Source: Candidatus Parcubacteria bacterium
GTDB lineage: Bacteria > Patescibacteriota > Patescibacteriia > PEXW01
Direction of reading: 5' to 3'
NCBI GenBank assembly: GCA_003597955.1
Contig: QZJU01000005.1
Span: forward strand, 1 to 47,100
DNA: 47,100 nucleotides
A program made the translations under genes and the position numbers. Below the pieces are notes generated by a model. That model saw only the letters and a list, made by a program, of their open reading frames with translations. It was not told the origin of the DNA and did not search any database. Positions 35,024 through 41,475 of this stretch are shown here, in pieces. The stretch's first letter is position 1, and each line of letters opens with the position of its first letter.

Positions 35024-36384
35024 GAATCTGGAAATTTTTTAGAATTGCTTTGGTCGCGGGTTTTTTGGTTTTTGGGCTTTTCGCCAAACCCAGCCTGGCC
35101 GGGTGCTGCCAAGTCGGAAATATTTGTTATTCCGATTCGGAGCTTGGTTACCCGGATATTATGCCGACAAATGAATGCATTGCCCGTGGCGGTACATATA
35201 GTTCTAGCTGCACTTGTCCAACCAATAATTCCGGATCAACCAGCTCTAGGGATGAAAACGCGATTGCATGTTGCAAATACCAGCCCGGCAATTGTTTGAA
35301 TCCTTATGCCAGCGGGATGTGTCCGCAAATATCAGGCTTGCCCACCCCGCAATATGAAGCCAAGCCCTGCAATGAATTGCCTTATTGTACGGGCTTGGGC
35401 AGCGAAACCAAACCGGAAATTTCCGCAACAGACGAAAGCGTGGTTTTCCGGCCCCAAATAACCTTGCCCGGTTCCAAGTTTGTCGCCGGGGAAAGCATTA
35501 CGGTCACCGGCAGCACCTTGGGCGAATACATCGCGGCTTTTTACGCTTTTTTTGTGGGCGCCATTGCCATTTTGGCAACGGTAATGATTTTTTACGGCGG
35601 GGTAATGTGGCTGATGGCCGGCGGCAATCGCGGGCAAGTTCAAAACGCCAAAGAACAAATCAGCTCGGCTTTGATTGGTTTGGGCATTGCTTTCTTGGCT
35701 TACCTTTTACTTTTGACCCTTAGCCCCCGGCTGGTGAAGTTTTCCAGTTTGAATTTAAAATTCGTAAAACCGGTCGAGCAGGTGATAGTCGGCGCGGAAG
35801 TCGCTTTTGGTTTCAAGGGTACGCCGCCCAGTACTGCGACTTTAACGCAAACCTGGGTTGATGAGATGAAAACTAAATACGATTCGCAGATTTCCGGCCT
35901 GGCCAATTCGGCCGTGCCCCGGGATTTGATCTACGCCATAATTTATGTGGAATCCGGCGGCCGACCCGATGTCATTTCTTCGGCCGGCGCCTGCGGCATA
36001 ATGCAATTACTGCCAACCACAGCCGGCAAATCTTGCACCGAATTATTAAATCCCCAGATTGGCATTCAGGCGGGCGTGAATTATCTGCAAACCCTGGCCG
36101 CGCAGACCTGCCCGACGCAGGCGACCAAAAGAGACGGCACCGTGGTGCAGTGCAATCCGGTCAGGACCAGCTGCCGCAACGGCGACCAATACTATATGGC
36201 CGCAGCCTACAATGGCGGTCAGGGCGCGAACTGCGACAGCCGGGAGACTTCTTGTCCAGGTCGGACTTGGTGGGAATGCCAGGTCAACACCGGCTATCAA
36301 GAAACCCGGAATTATGTCATTAAAGTCCAGCAAGCCCGCGACAAATTAAGATGTTTTCTCAATAACCAGTCTTATCCGTGTTAG
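35020..36384 (+). CDS. Fusion of VirB2/TrbC-like pilin and SLT lytic transglycosylase (VirB1-like)
   Basis: 454 residues. A signal segment (about 8-27) is followed by a Cys-rich stretch (28-125), then a VirB2/TrbC-like membrane module (about 165-240) with ATVMIFYGGVMWLMAGGNR, nearly identical to the motif in the 32081 gene. A soluble SLT domain (about 270-430) comes next: LIYAIIYVESGGRPDVISSAGACGIMQLLP places the catalytic Glu at 311, followed by AGVNYL and AAYNGG motifs. The domain cleaves peptidoglycan glycan strands to make way for the apparatus, the VirB1 role. Joining pilin-like and VirB1-like modules in a single chain would fix wall opening to the base of the pilus. It is the last of the secretion genes. 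Confidence 0.88.
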   Translation: MRIWKFFRIALVAGFLVFGLFAKPSLAGCCQVGNICYSDSELGYPDIMPTNECIARGGTYSSSCTCPTNNSGSTSSRDENAIACCKYQPGNCLNPYASGMCPQISGLPTPQYEAKPCNELPYCTGLGSETKPEISATDESVVFRPQITLPGSKFVAGESITVTGSTLGEYIAAFYAFFVGAIAILATVMIFYGGVMWLMAGGNRGQVQNAKEQISSALIGLGIAFLAYLLLLTLSPRLVKFSSLNLKFVKPVEQVIVGAEVAFGFKGTPPSTATLTQTWVDEMKTKYDSQISGLANSAVPRDLIYAIIYVESGGRPDVISSAGACGIMQLLPTTAGKSCTELLNPQIGIQAGVNYLQTLAAQTCPTQATKRDGTVVQCNPVRTSCRNGDQYYMAAAYNGGQGANCDSRETSCPGRTWWECQVNTGYQETRNYVIKVQQARDKLRCFLNNQSYPC

Positions 36385-36389
36385 ACAAA

Positions 36390-37730
36390 ATGAAGACGCA
36401 AACAACCATTTATGTTTGTTCCAATTGCGATGCCCAGTTTCCCAAATGGCTGGGCCGCTGCACCGAGTGCGGGAGCTGGGGCACTATCGAAGCTTCCGGG
36501 CCTAAACCCGCCACAGCCCACGCGGCGCCAAAAGGTCGGCCAGGCAAAGTTCAGAATTTTGAAAGCATCATCCACGAAAATATTCAAAGATTTAAAACCG
36601 GCATTGGGGAGTTTGACCGAACCATCGGCGGTGGAATCGTGCCTGGGTCGGTGTTGTTGTTAGGCGGCGAACCCGGCATCGGCAAATCCACTCTGGCCTT
36701 GCAGGTGACGGCCAAGTTGGACCAGCCGGTTCTGTATGTTTCAGGCGAAGAATCCTCCAGCCAGGTGAAATTGCGGTATGAGCGCCTGAAATTGCGTGCC
36801 GAGAAAGTAAGTTTTTTGCCGGCCACGGATCTGCCCACGGTTTTGGCCACTTTGGAAGCAGTCAAACCAAAATTAGCCGTAATTGATTCCATCCAGACGA
36901 TATTTGATCCGACCTTGCCTTCCGAGGCCGGCTCAATTGTCCAAGTGCGGGTGGCCTGCGTGAGACTAATGGAAGTGGCCAAACGTCTGCAAATCCCTTT
37001 AATTCTGGTCGGCCATGTTACCAAGGAAGGCTCGATTGCCGGACCAAAGGTTTTGGAGCATTTGGTGGACTGCGTTTTAACCATGGAGGGCGATCCTTAT
37101 CACGCTTACCGGCTTTTGCGCACCACCAAAAATCGGTTTGGCCCCACGGACGAAGTCGGAGTTTTTGACATGCTGGAAAGCGGGTTGGCGGAAGTACCGA
37201 ATCCCTCGGCGCGGTTTTTAAGCGAACGGGATTCCAAAATCAGCGGTTCAGCCGTGGTGCCGATTATTGAAGGCACGCGGGTTTTTCTTTTGGAGATTCA
37301 GGCCTTGGTGACGACCACAGTTTTTGGCTACCCCCGGCGCGTGGCCTCGGGTTTTGATTTGAACCGGTTGCAGCTCCTTTTGGCGGTTTTAACCAAACGG
37401 GCGGGTTTGGGTTTGGGTAACCAAGATGTGCATTTAAATGTCGTGGGCGGTTTCAAGATTGACGAACCAGCCGCGGACTTGGCCGTGTGTCTGGCCGTGT
37501 TTTCGGCTTTTAAAAATCAGCCCCTGCCTCCGTTGCTGGCCGCGGTGGGCGAGGTAGGTTTGGGTGGTGAAATCCGCAGCGTGGCGAATTTTGAAAGGCG
37601 CGCAAGTGAATGCGAAAAATTGGGTTTTGGGAAATTAATGTGCCCAGCCAAGTCGAAAATAGAAAATCAGAATCTAAAGCCGGTGCCAGTTCAGAATTTA
37701 GCGCAGGCTTTAAGCTCGTTAAAAAAATAG
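36390..37730 (+). CDS. radA: DNA repair protein RadA
   Basis: The track begins at GTG 36378; I prefer ATG 36390 (MKTQTTIYVCSNC), giving 446 residues. RadA is a RecA-like branch-migration ATPase acting in recombinational repair. Evidence: the N-terminal zinc finger CSNCDAQFPKWLGRCTECGSW, Walker A GGEPGIGKSTLALQ, Walker B LAVIDSIQT, the RadA-specific KNRFGPTDEVGVF motif, and a C-terminal Lon-like domain (GGFKIDEPAADLAVCLA, VGEVGLGGEIRSV). It overlaps the end of the pilin-SLT gene if GTG is used and follows within 6 bases otherwise, so it is probably read from the T4SS operon, although the function is unrelated. Its stop codon lies inside a hairpin used by the convergent gene. Confidence 0.95.
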   Translation: MKTQTTIYVCSNCDAQFPKWLGRCTECGSWGTIEASGPKPATAHAAPKGRPGKVQNFESIIHENIQRFKTGIGEFDRTIGGGIVPGSVLLLGGEPGIGKSTLALQVTAKLDQPVLYVSGEESSSQVKLRYERLKLRAEKVSFLPATDLPTVLATLEAVKPKLAVIDSIQTIFDPTLPSEAGSIVQVRVACVRLMEVAKRLQIPLILVGHVTKEGSIAGPKVLEHLVDCVLTMEGDPYHAYRLLRTTKNRFGPTDEVGVFDMLESGLAEVPNPSARFLSERDSKISGSAVVPIIEGTRVFLLEIQALVTTTVFGYPRRVASGFDLNRLQLLLAVLTKRAGLGLGNQDVHLNVVGGFKIDEPAADLAVCLAVFSAFKNQPLPPLLAAVGEVGLGGEIRSVANFERRASECEKLGFGKLMCPAKSKIENQNLKPVPVQNLAQALSSLKK

Positions 37731-37758
37731 GCAATCTGTTAAGAAACAGACTGCCTAT
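37727..37758 (-). terminator. Rho-independent terminator of the 37800-38162 gene
   Basis: On the minus strand ATAGGCAGTCTGTT and AACAGATTGCCTAT form a 14-bp stem with one mismatch and a TCTT loop, followed by TTTTTT. On the plus strand there is no T-run. It overlaps the radA stop codon. Confidence 0.85.
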
Positions 37759-37799
37759 CGCTTGTGGTAAAAAGAAAGAAATTCCTAATCCAGATCGTT

Positions 37800-38162
37800 T
37801 CAAACGCCTTGAGATAAAGCCGGGATATACCGGGAATCAAAAGTGCCTTCGATGAAGCCCAATTTTCTGCCGCACTCATTTAATTCAACCCTGGCGGTTT
37901 CGCCGTTTAAGAGCGCTTTTTGGACATGGCCAGTTGGGCCGCAAAAGACGCTTTTTTCGCCGTCTTTATCTTGTGGCATGCCGCAGACCCGGCAGGCGTT
38001 TAATTCGAGTATTCCTTCACTCGGCGTGATAACGCGTCCAATCGTGATTTTGAATAGTTGGCACCGGTGGGGCAACTCCGCTTGCCGAGACTTGAAATCT
38101 GGATGCAATTTGATAGAGGAAATCAAATTGCCTTTTTCTGAATTTCTAGGGATCTTACACAT
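37800..38162 (-). CDS. Small Cys-containing hypothetical protein
   Basis: About 120 residues from ATG 38162 (the track adds one codon, a TTG). It has four Cys in the middle and C-terminal half, including ACRVCGMPQDKDGEKSVFCG and ELNECGRK, a possible metal-binding arrangement, plus a Cys near each end of the first half. No membrane segment. I recognise no family. It reads against a plus-strand ORF of similar length (37843-38187); the minus frame is preferred because it has a ribosome binding site (GGAGAATTTGATG), a preceding leader with a hairpin that could hide that site, and a proper terminator. Probably a regulated single-gene transcript. Confidence 0.6.
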   Translation of the reverse strand: MCKIPRNSEKGNLISSIKLHPDFKSRQAELPHRCQLFKITIGRVITPSEGILELNACRVCGMPQDKDGEKSVFCGPTGHVQKALLNGETARVELNECGRKLGFIEGTFDSRYIPALSQGV

Positions 38163-38260
38163 CAAATTCTCCGAAGAAAAAAGTTAGTTAGTCGGGTTTT
38201 TGTCTCACATTTTTCGGAGAACAGCGGTTAGGGTGAAAATTTCATCAATTACGCCTCCTT
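38163..38260 (-). promoter_or_regulatory. Candidate regulatory leader: micro-ORF MKFSP plus hairpin masking the ribosome binding site
   Basis: On the minus strand AAGGAGG (38260-38254) stands 8 bases before an ATG at 38245 that opens a five-codon ORF, MKFSP (38228-38245). TTCTCCGAA (38221-38213) is then perfectly complementary to TTCGGAGAA (38175-38167), which contains the downstream Shine-Dalgarno sequence. Translation or stalling on the micro-ORF could open or close this stem. This is inference from sequence. Confidence 0.5.
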
Positions 38261-38480
38261 AAACTTTCCATGTTTAATATCCCCCCTGCAGCTTCTTTTT
38301 GAAGGCAGGATTAGAAGTTAAAAGTACGGCTCTTTTTTTGTGCTATCCGGTATTGGGTTTGCCTTTAAAAAAGGCGAGGATATGTTTAAAAAGAGCAGTT
38401 TTTTACTGTTTTCATTGTAAATCGTCAGCTTAGCTCGAGTCAAGCCTAATCGCAGTTAAGAAATCAAACATTTTTTTATC
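38261..38480. other. Intergenic region with no gene seen
   Basis: AT-rich, with T-runs and no convincing ORF or RNA gene. It probably holds the promoter of the 37800-38162 gene, which reads leftward. Confidence 0.5.
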
Positions 38481-38705
38481 ATTGTCATTCCGAACTTGTT
38501 TCGGAATCTTATTTGTGCGAGGGATGATGCAGAGCAAGGTTGCAATTTCTGGCGAGGCGAGCAAGCTCGCCACCTACACAATAATCATCCAAATGGTGCG
38601 CTGGCGCAGTGTAGAATACTTAGGTGAAGAGCTCCGCCTGCACCCGCTGACGCGGGGTTCGGTGGGCAGGTTGCTCGCCAGAAATCGCAAGCACAGAGCT
38701 TGCTC
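38481..38705. repeat. Imperfect palindromic repeat region next to recG
   Basis: It begins with the hairpin ATTCCGAACTTGTTTCGGAAT (38487-38507), a variant of the GTCATTCCGA repeats at 26400. Then GAGCAAGGTTGCAATTTCTGGCGAG (from 38532) is imperfectly mirrored by CTCGCCAGAAATCGC...CTTGCTC (38675-38705). GGCGAGCAAGCTCGCC (38556-38571) is an internal perfect hairpin. The recG stop lies just to the right. Confidence 0.65.
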
Positions 38706-38721
38706 AGCGGTCGAATACCAA

Positions 38722-40785
38722 TTATTCAGGATGCAAGGCTCGTCTTTTGGTCTCAACGATTTTTTTGAGCTCGGGCGTTTTTTGCAGTTCCGGGTCAGTA
38801 TTTAGAGTATTTTGAGCCGCGGCCCGGGTTTCTTCAACCAATTTTTGATCGTTAAGACGGGCGACTTTGAACGGCTCAAAGCCGCTCTGCCTTTCGCCCC
38901 ACAATTCGCCCGGGCCGCGGCGATTCAAATCCTCTTCGGCCAAGGCAAAACCATCTGCCAGTTTTGTCAACATACGCAAACGATCCAAAATTTCCGGATC
39001 AGTCGCTTCAGTGCTCAAATAACACACGCTCGGTTTGTCGCTCCGCCCAATCCGGCCGCGAAGCTGGTGTAATTGAGCCAAGCCAAAGCTGTCCGCGCCT
39101 TCGATTAACATTACTGTGGCATTGGGGACATCAATTCCCACTTCAACCACGGCCGTAGCCACCAAAACTGAAATTTTGCCCTCGGCAAAATCTGCCATGA
39201 CCCTTTCTTTTTTTTCGCTGGAGAGCTTGCCATGCAGCAAGCCCACCGGAGTTTGGCTAAAAGTTCCTTGGGTTAATTTTTGATATTCCTCAACCACGGA
39301 CTTAGCGCCGGTGGGATCAGTTTCAATTCGGGGACAAATGATAAAGGCCTGTTCGCCGGCTCCAACCCGCTCCAAAATTTTGGCGTAAGCCACCTCGCGG
39401 TTACGGTTGTCCAAAATAACGGTTTCAATTTTTTTGCGTTCTTTGGGCAAATGCGGGATTTCCGAGATGGCCAGGTCGCCCCAGACAGTCAAAGCCAAAG
39501 TCCGGGGAATGGGCGTGGCGGTCAAAGAAATAAAATGCGGAATGCCCATTGGGTTTTTGGAACGGAGAGCTTTTCTTTGCTCTACGCCAAAGCGGTGCTG
39601 TTCATCCACGATTACCAAAGCCAATTTGGCAAAAGTGACGGCTTTGGCGATAAGTGCGTGAGTGCCAATGACCAGATCAATTTCTCCCTGGCTAAGTTTT
39701 TTTAATAAAGCCGGCTTGCTTAAAGGCTTGGTTTCCAGGTTAGAAAGTCGGCGGGTGCGCGTAAAAAGCGCGACGCGGGTTTTAAACGGCGCGAGCAGTT
39801 TTTTTAGCTTTTCAAAATGCTGTTGCGCCAAAATTTCTGTGGGCGCCAAGTACGCGGTTTGAAAACCGGCTTTGGCCGCATTTAAAATGGCTATGGCCGC
39901 CACCACGGTTTTGCCCGAGCCCACATCGCCCTCCAAAAGCCGGTTCATGGGCTGGGCTTTGGCCATATCTTGCAGAATTTCCCAGGCCGAGCGTTTCTGC
40001 CCCGGGGTTAAAATAAACGGCAACTTTTGGACAAAACTTACAGTCTCCGGCTGGTTAAAAGGGATTTTAACGCCCGGACTTTTGGTCAATTTGGCTTTTT
40101 CCTGCAGAACCGCTAAATGCACGATCAGCAACTCCTCAAAAGCCAAGCGCCTTTTGGCCAGGCTGATGTCGGAAAAATTTTTGGGTTGGTGAAGTTTGGC
40201 TAAAGCCGGCGCGAAATCCAGAAGCCGGTGCTCATTTTTCAGTTCAGCGCTTAACAAATCCGGGAAATCCCTGACATTCGGCAGGGCTTGGTTTATGAAG
40301 TTGCGCAATTGTTTTTGAGTCAAGCCGTCAGTCAGAGGGTAGATGGGGATTAGGCCGGCGGCGTTTAAAGGGTTATCGCGTTTTTCCCAAGCCGGGTTCA
40401 TTAAAGTCGTACCAAAGTAGTTGTGCTCCACCTTGCCGGCCAGCCAAAGCACATCTCCCGGCTGCAGAATTTTTGCCAGATAGGGTTGGTTGAACCACAC
40501 GACTTTTAAAGAGCCGGTTTCATCAGCCACAATGGCTTCCACCACCAGCATGCGTTTTTTCCTCTGTGCGCGGCGGGAGCTAATCAGCTGCAATTTGCCT
40601 TTAACCGACACGGTGGAATTGCCTTTGATGTCGGAAATTTTTTCCACGCGCGTCAAATCTTCGTAGCGGAAAGGCAGGTGCCATAATAAATCCGCCACGG
40701 TTTGAATTTTCAGGCGTTTTAAGCGACTGGCCACAGCAGGGCCCACGCCCGCGAGTTCCATTATGTCGCTGTGCAAGGTTAGCAT
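38722..40785 (-). CDS. recG: ATP-dependent DNA helicase RecG
   Basis: The track start (40890) runs into palindromic repeat and tRNA remnants; the added residues are spurious. Met at 40785 (MLTLHSDIMELAGVGPAVA, 687 residues) or 40761 (679 residues) is likelier; TATAAT overlaps the 40785 ATG, which would favour 40761. RecG rescues stalled forks by branch migration. The wedge domain (VKGKLQLISSRRAQRKKRMLVVEAIV) comes first, then Walker A LLEGDVGSGKTVVA, the DEQH box in IVDEQHRFGV, SLTATPIPRTLA, and the C-terminal QLRGRIGRS motif (VI). The C-terminal RecG wedge-contacting region ends in RRALHPE. Transcribed leftward, alone. Confidence 0.95.
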   Translation of the reverse strand: MLTLHSDIMELAGVGPAVASRLKRLKIQTVADLLWHLPFRYEDLTRVEKISDIKGNSTVSVKGKLQLISSRRAQRKKRMLVVEAIVADETGSLKVVWFNQPYLAKILQPGDVLWLAGKVEHNYFGTTLMNPAWEKRDNPLNAAGLIPIYPLTDGLTQKQLRNFINQALPNVRDFPDLLSAELKNEHRLLDFAPALAKLHQPKNFSDISLAKRRLAFEELLIVHLAVLQEKAKLTKSPGVKIPFNQPETVSFVQKLPFILTPGQKRSAWEILQDMAKAQPMNRLLEGDVGSGKTVVAAIAILNAAKAGFQTAYLAPTEILAQQHFEKLKKLLAPFKTRVALFTRTRRLSNLETKPLSKPALLKKLSQGEIDLVIGTHALIAKAVTFAKLALVIVDEQHRFGVEQRKALRSKNPMGIPHFISLTATPIPRTLALTVWGDLAISEIPHLPKERKKIETVILDNRNREVAYAKILERVGAGEQAFIICPRIETDPTGAKSVVEEYQKLTQGTFSQTPVGLLHGKLSSEKKERVMADFAEGKISVLVATAVVEVGIDVPNATVMLIEGADSFGLAQLHQLRGRIGRSDKPSVCYLSTEATDPEILDRLRMLTKLADGFALAEEDLNRRGPGELWGERQSGFEPFKVARLNDQKLVEETRAAAQNTLNTDPELQKTPELKKIVETKRRALHPE

Positions 40786-40850
40786 TATAATTTTTATTGA
40801 ATTGATGCAGGATTGATGAAGGTGACAGACCAGAAGTGAGTCCCGCAGCG

Positions 40851-41011
40851 TGGCGGTGGGAGAAGGATTCCCCGCCTGCCTCCCGTCCACTACGAGTCGC
40901 GTAGCGAATCGGGCTGGGCGCCAAAGCGAGTTCCTACCCGCCGTAGTACGGCGTACGCAGGCGGGCGACGGGCAGGGAACCTACGAGACCCGTGAAGGTC
41001 TAACGGTTTTT
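40851..41011 (-). pseudogene. tRNA-Ser 3' half interrupted in the T-loop by a palindromic element
   Basis: AAAAACCGTTAGACCTTCAC... gives anticodon 3' strand, a long variable arm (AGACC/GGGTCT), then T-stem GTAGG and TTC. A 106-base GC-rich element (40871-40976) follows, then GAATCCTTCTCCCACCGCCA: remaining T-loop, acceptor and encoded CCA. The T-stem has one mismatch. The anticodon stem fits the 41161-41196 half only partly and the 41266-41299 half perfectly. Confidence 0.55.
40871..40976. repeat. GC-rich palindromic element inserted in a tRNA T-loop
   Basis: 106 bases lie exactly between TTC and GAAT of a tRNA T-loop. The ends are inverted copies (CCTGCCCGTCGCCCGCCTGC against GACGGGAGGCAGGCGGG, imperfect) and the interior has further palindromes such as TACGCCGTACTACGGCG. 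Confidence 0.65.
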
Positions 41012-41059
41012 CCCGCGTCTAAAAAATTTATTTTTAAGAAGACGGGATCCCGCACCGGG

Positions 41060-41146
41060 CGGAGGCGGGAGGATTCGGACCTCCGATACCCTTGCAGGTA
41101 TAGCAGTTTTCAAGACTGCCCGATTAAACCACTCTCGCACGCCTCC
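41060..41146 (-). tRNA. tRNA-Ser (UGA), nested in another tRNA remnant
   Basis: Minus strand, 87 bases. Acceptor GGAGGCG pairs with CGCCTCC (7 bp). The anticodon arm GCAGT-CTTGAAA-ACTGC gives anticodon UGA; a long variable arm (ATACC/GGGTAT) marks a class II tRNA-Ser. The T-loop reads TCCGAAT, with C in place of the usual T at position 55, and no CCA is encoded (G then CCC), unlike the two other tRNAs here. The acceptor stem continues perfectly into flanking DNA to make an 18-bp inverted repeat (41050-41067 / 41140-41157). Functional status is uncertain. Confidence 0.8.
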
Positions 41147-41160
41147 GCCCGGTGCGGTGA

Positions 41161-41196
41161 CAAGACCAGTGCCATAAACCACTCGGCCATCCCACC
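41161..41196 (-). pseudogene. tRNA-Ser 5' half (acceptor to anticodon loop)
   Basis: GGTGGGA TG GCCGAGTGGTTTATGGC followed by ACTGGTCTTG: acceptor, D-arm and anticodon 5' strand of a serine tRNA, broken after CTTG of the anticodon loop. Its acceptor is perfectly complementary to TCCCACC in the CCA-ending 3' remnant at 40851-40870. Confidence 0.65.
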
Positions 41197-41265
41197 ATGA
41201 GATTATTGTTTTCCCGGCGAAGCCGCCAGCCTTGCCGGCTAGGCAGGGACCCGGCTCTGCCGGGC

Positions 41266-41299
41266 AGACCGTCACTTTCAAACACTCAGGCACGTCTCC
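41266..41299 (-). pseudogene. Second tRNA-Ser 5' half
   Basis: GGAGACGTGCCTGAGTGTTTGAAAGTGACGGTCT is acceptor, D-arm and anticodon 5' strand of a tRNA-Ser, broken after CT of the anticodon loop and followed by a GC-rich palindromic stretch (CCCGGCAGAGCCGGG, GCCGGCAAGGCTGGC). No matching acceptor 3' strand (CGTCTCC) was found nearby. Confidence 0.55.
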
Positions 41300-41309
41300 G
41301 TGAATTTAA

Positions 41310-41344
41310 CGAGCCGCCGCCATGAACCATTCCGCCAACTCACT
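41310..41344 (-). pseudogene. Third tRNA 5' half (Ser/Leu-like)
   Basis: AGTGAGT TGGCGGAATGGTTCATGGCGGCGGCTCG resembles a class II tRNA 5' half that ends in the anticodon loop and runs straight into the next remnant. ACTCACTT at about 40834-40841 is complementary to its acceptor (AAGTGAGT) and may be its lost 3' end. Confidence 0.4.
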
Positions 41345-41443
41345 TATTTTAATATTGTTCGTTTTGTTGTATCGCAAAACTCTACTTACAACCTACAGGA
41401 AAAGCCAAAGGGTAGTCAAAAGACTTACTTTTAGAGGTAAGCC

Positions 41444-41461
41444 TTAAAACCAGAGTTTTAA
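41444..41461. terminator. Hairpin after the ABC permease gene
   Basis: TTAAAAC, loop CAGA, GTTTTAA, an AT-rich stem 15 bases beyond the permease stop on the minus strand. It has no clean T-run on that strand, so its efficiency is doubtful. Confidence 0.35.
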
Positions 41462-41475
41462 TTTAATCGTTTAGT

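Larger units (their letters stand above)
40835..41344 (-). other. Rearranged tRNA-Ser locus with nested and interrupted tRNA pieces
   Basis: Between recG and the ABC exporter, about 510 bases of minus strand hold several tRNA-Ser-like pieces, one intact tRNA and GC-rich palindromes, listed individually below. Reading rightmost to leftmost: two 5' halves, a third 5' half ending in the anticodon loop, an intact tRNA-Ser(UGA), the matching 3' half, a 106-base palindromic element in its T-loop, and its CCA end. No protein gene is seen. Confidence 0.6.

Noticed and set aside
37843-38187. Plus-strand ORF of 114 aa opposite the small Cys-rich gene
   Set aside because: The minus frame has the ribosome binding site, leader hairpin and terminator; the plus frame has none of these.
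40786-40890. N-terminal extension of RecG in the ORF track (MDGRQAGNPS...)
   Set aside because: It reads through tRNA remnants and a palindromic element; RecG family similarity begins at MELAGVGP.
41266-41344. Group I intron or RNase P/tmRNA explanation for the tRNA locus
   Set aside because: No intron core, no tmRNA or RNase P conserved blocks were seen; tRNA-Ser-like pieces explain the sequence better.
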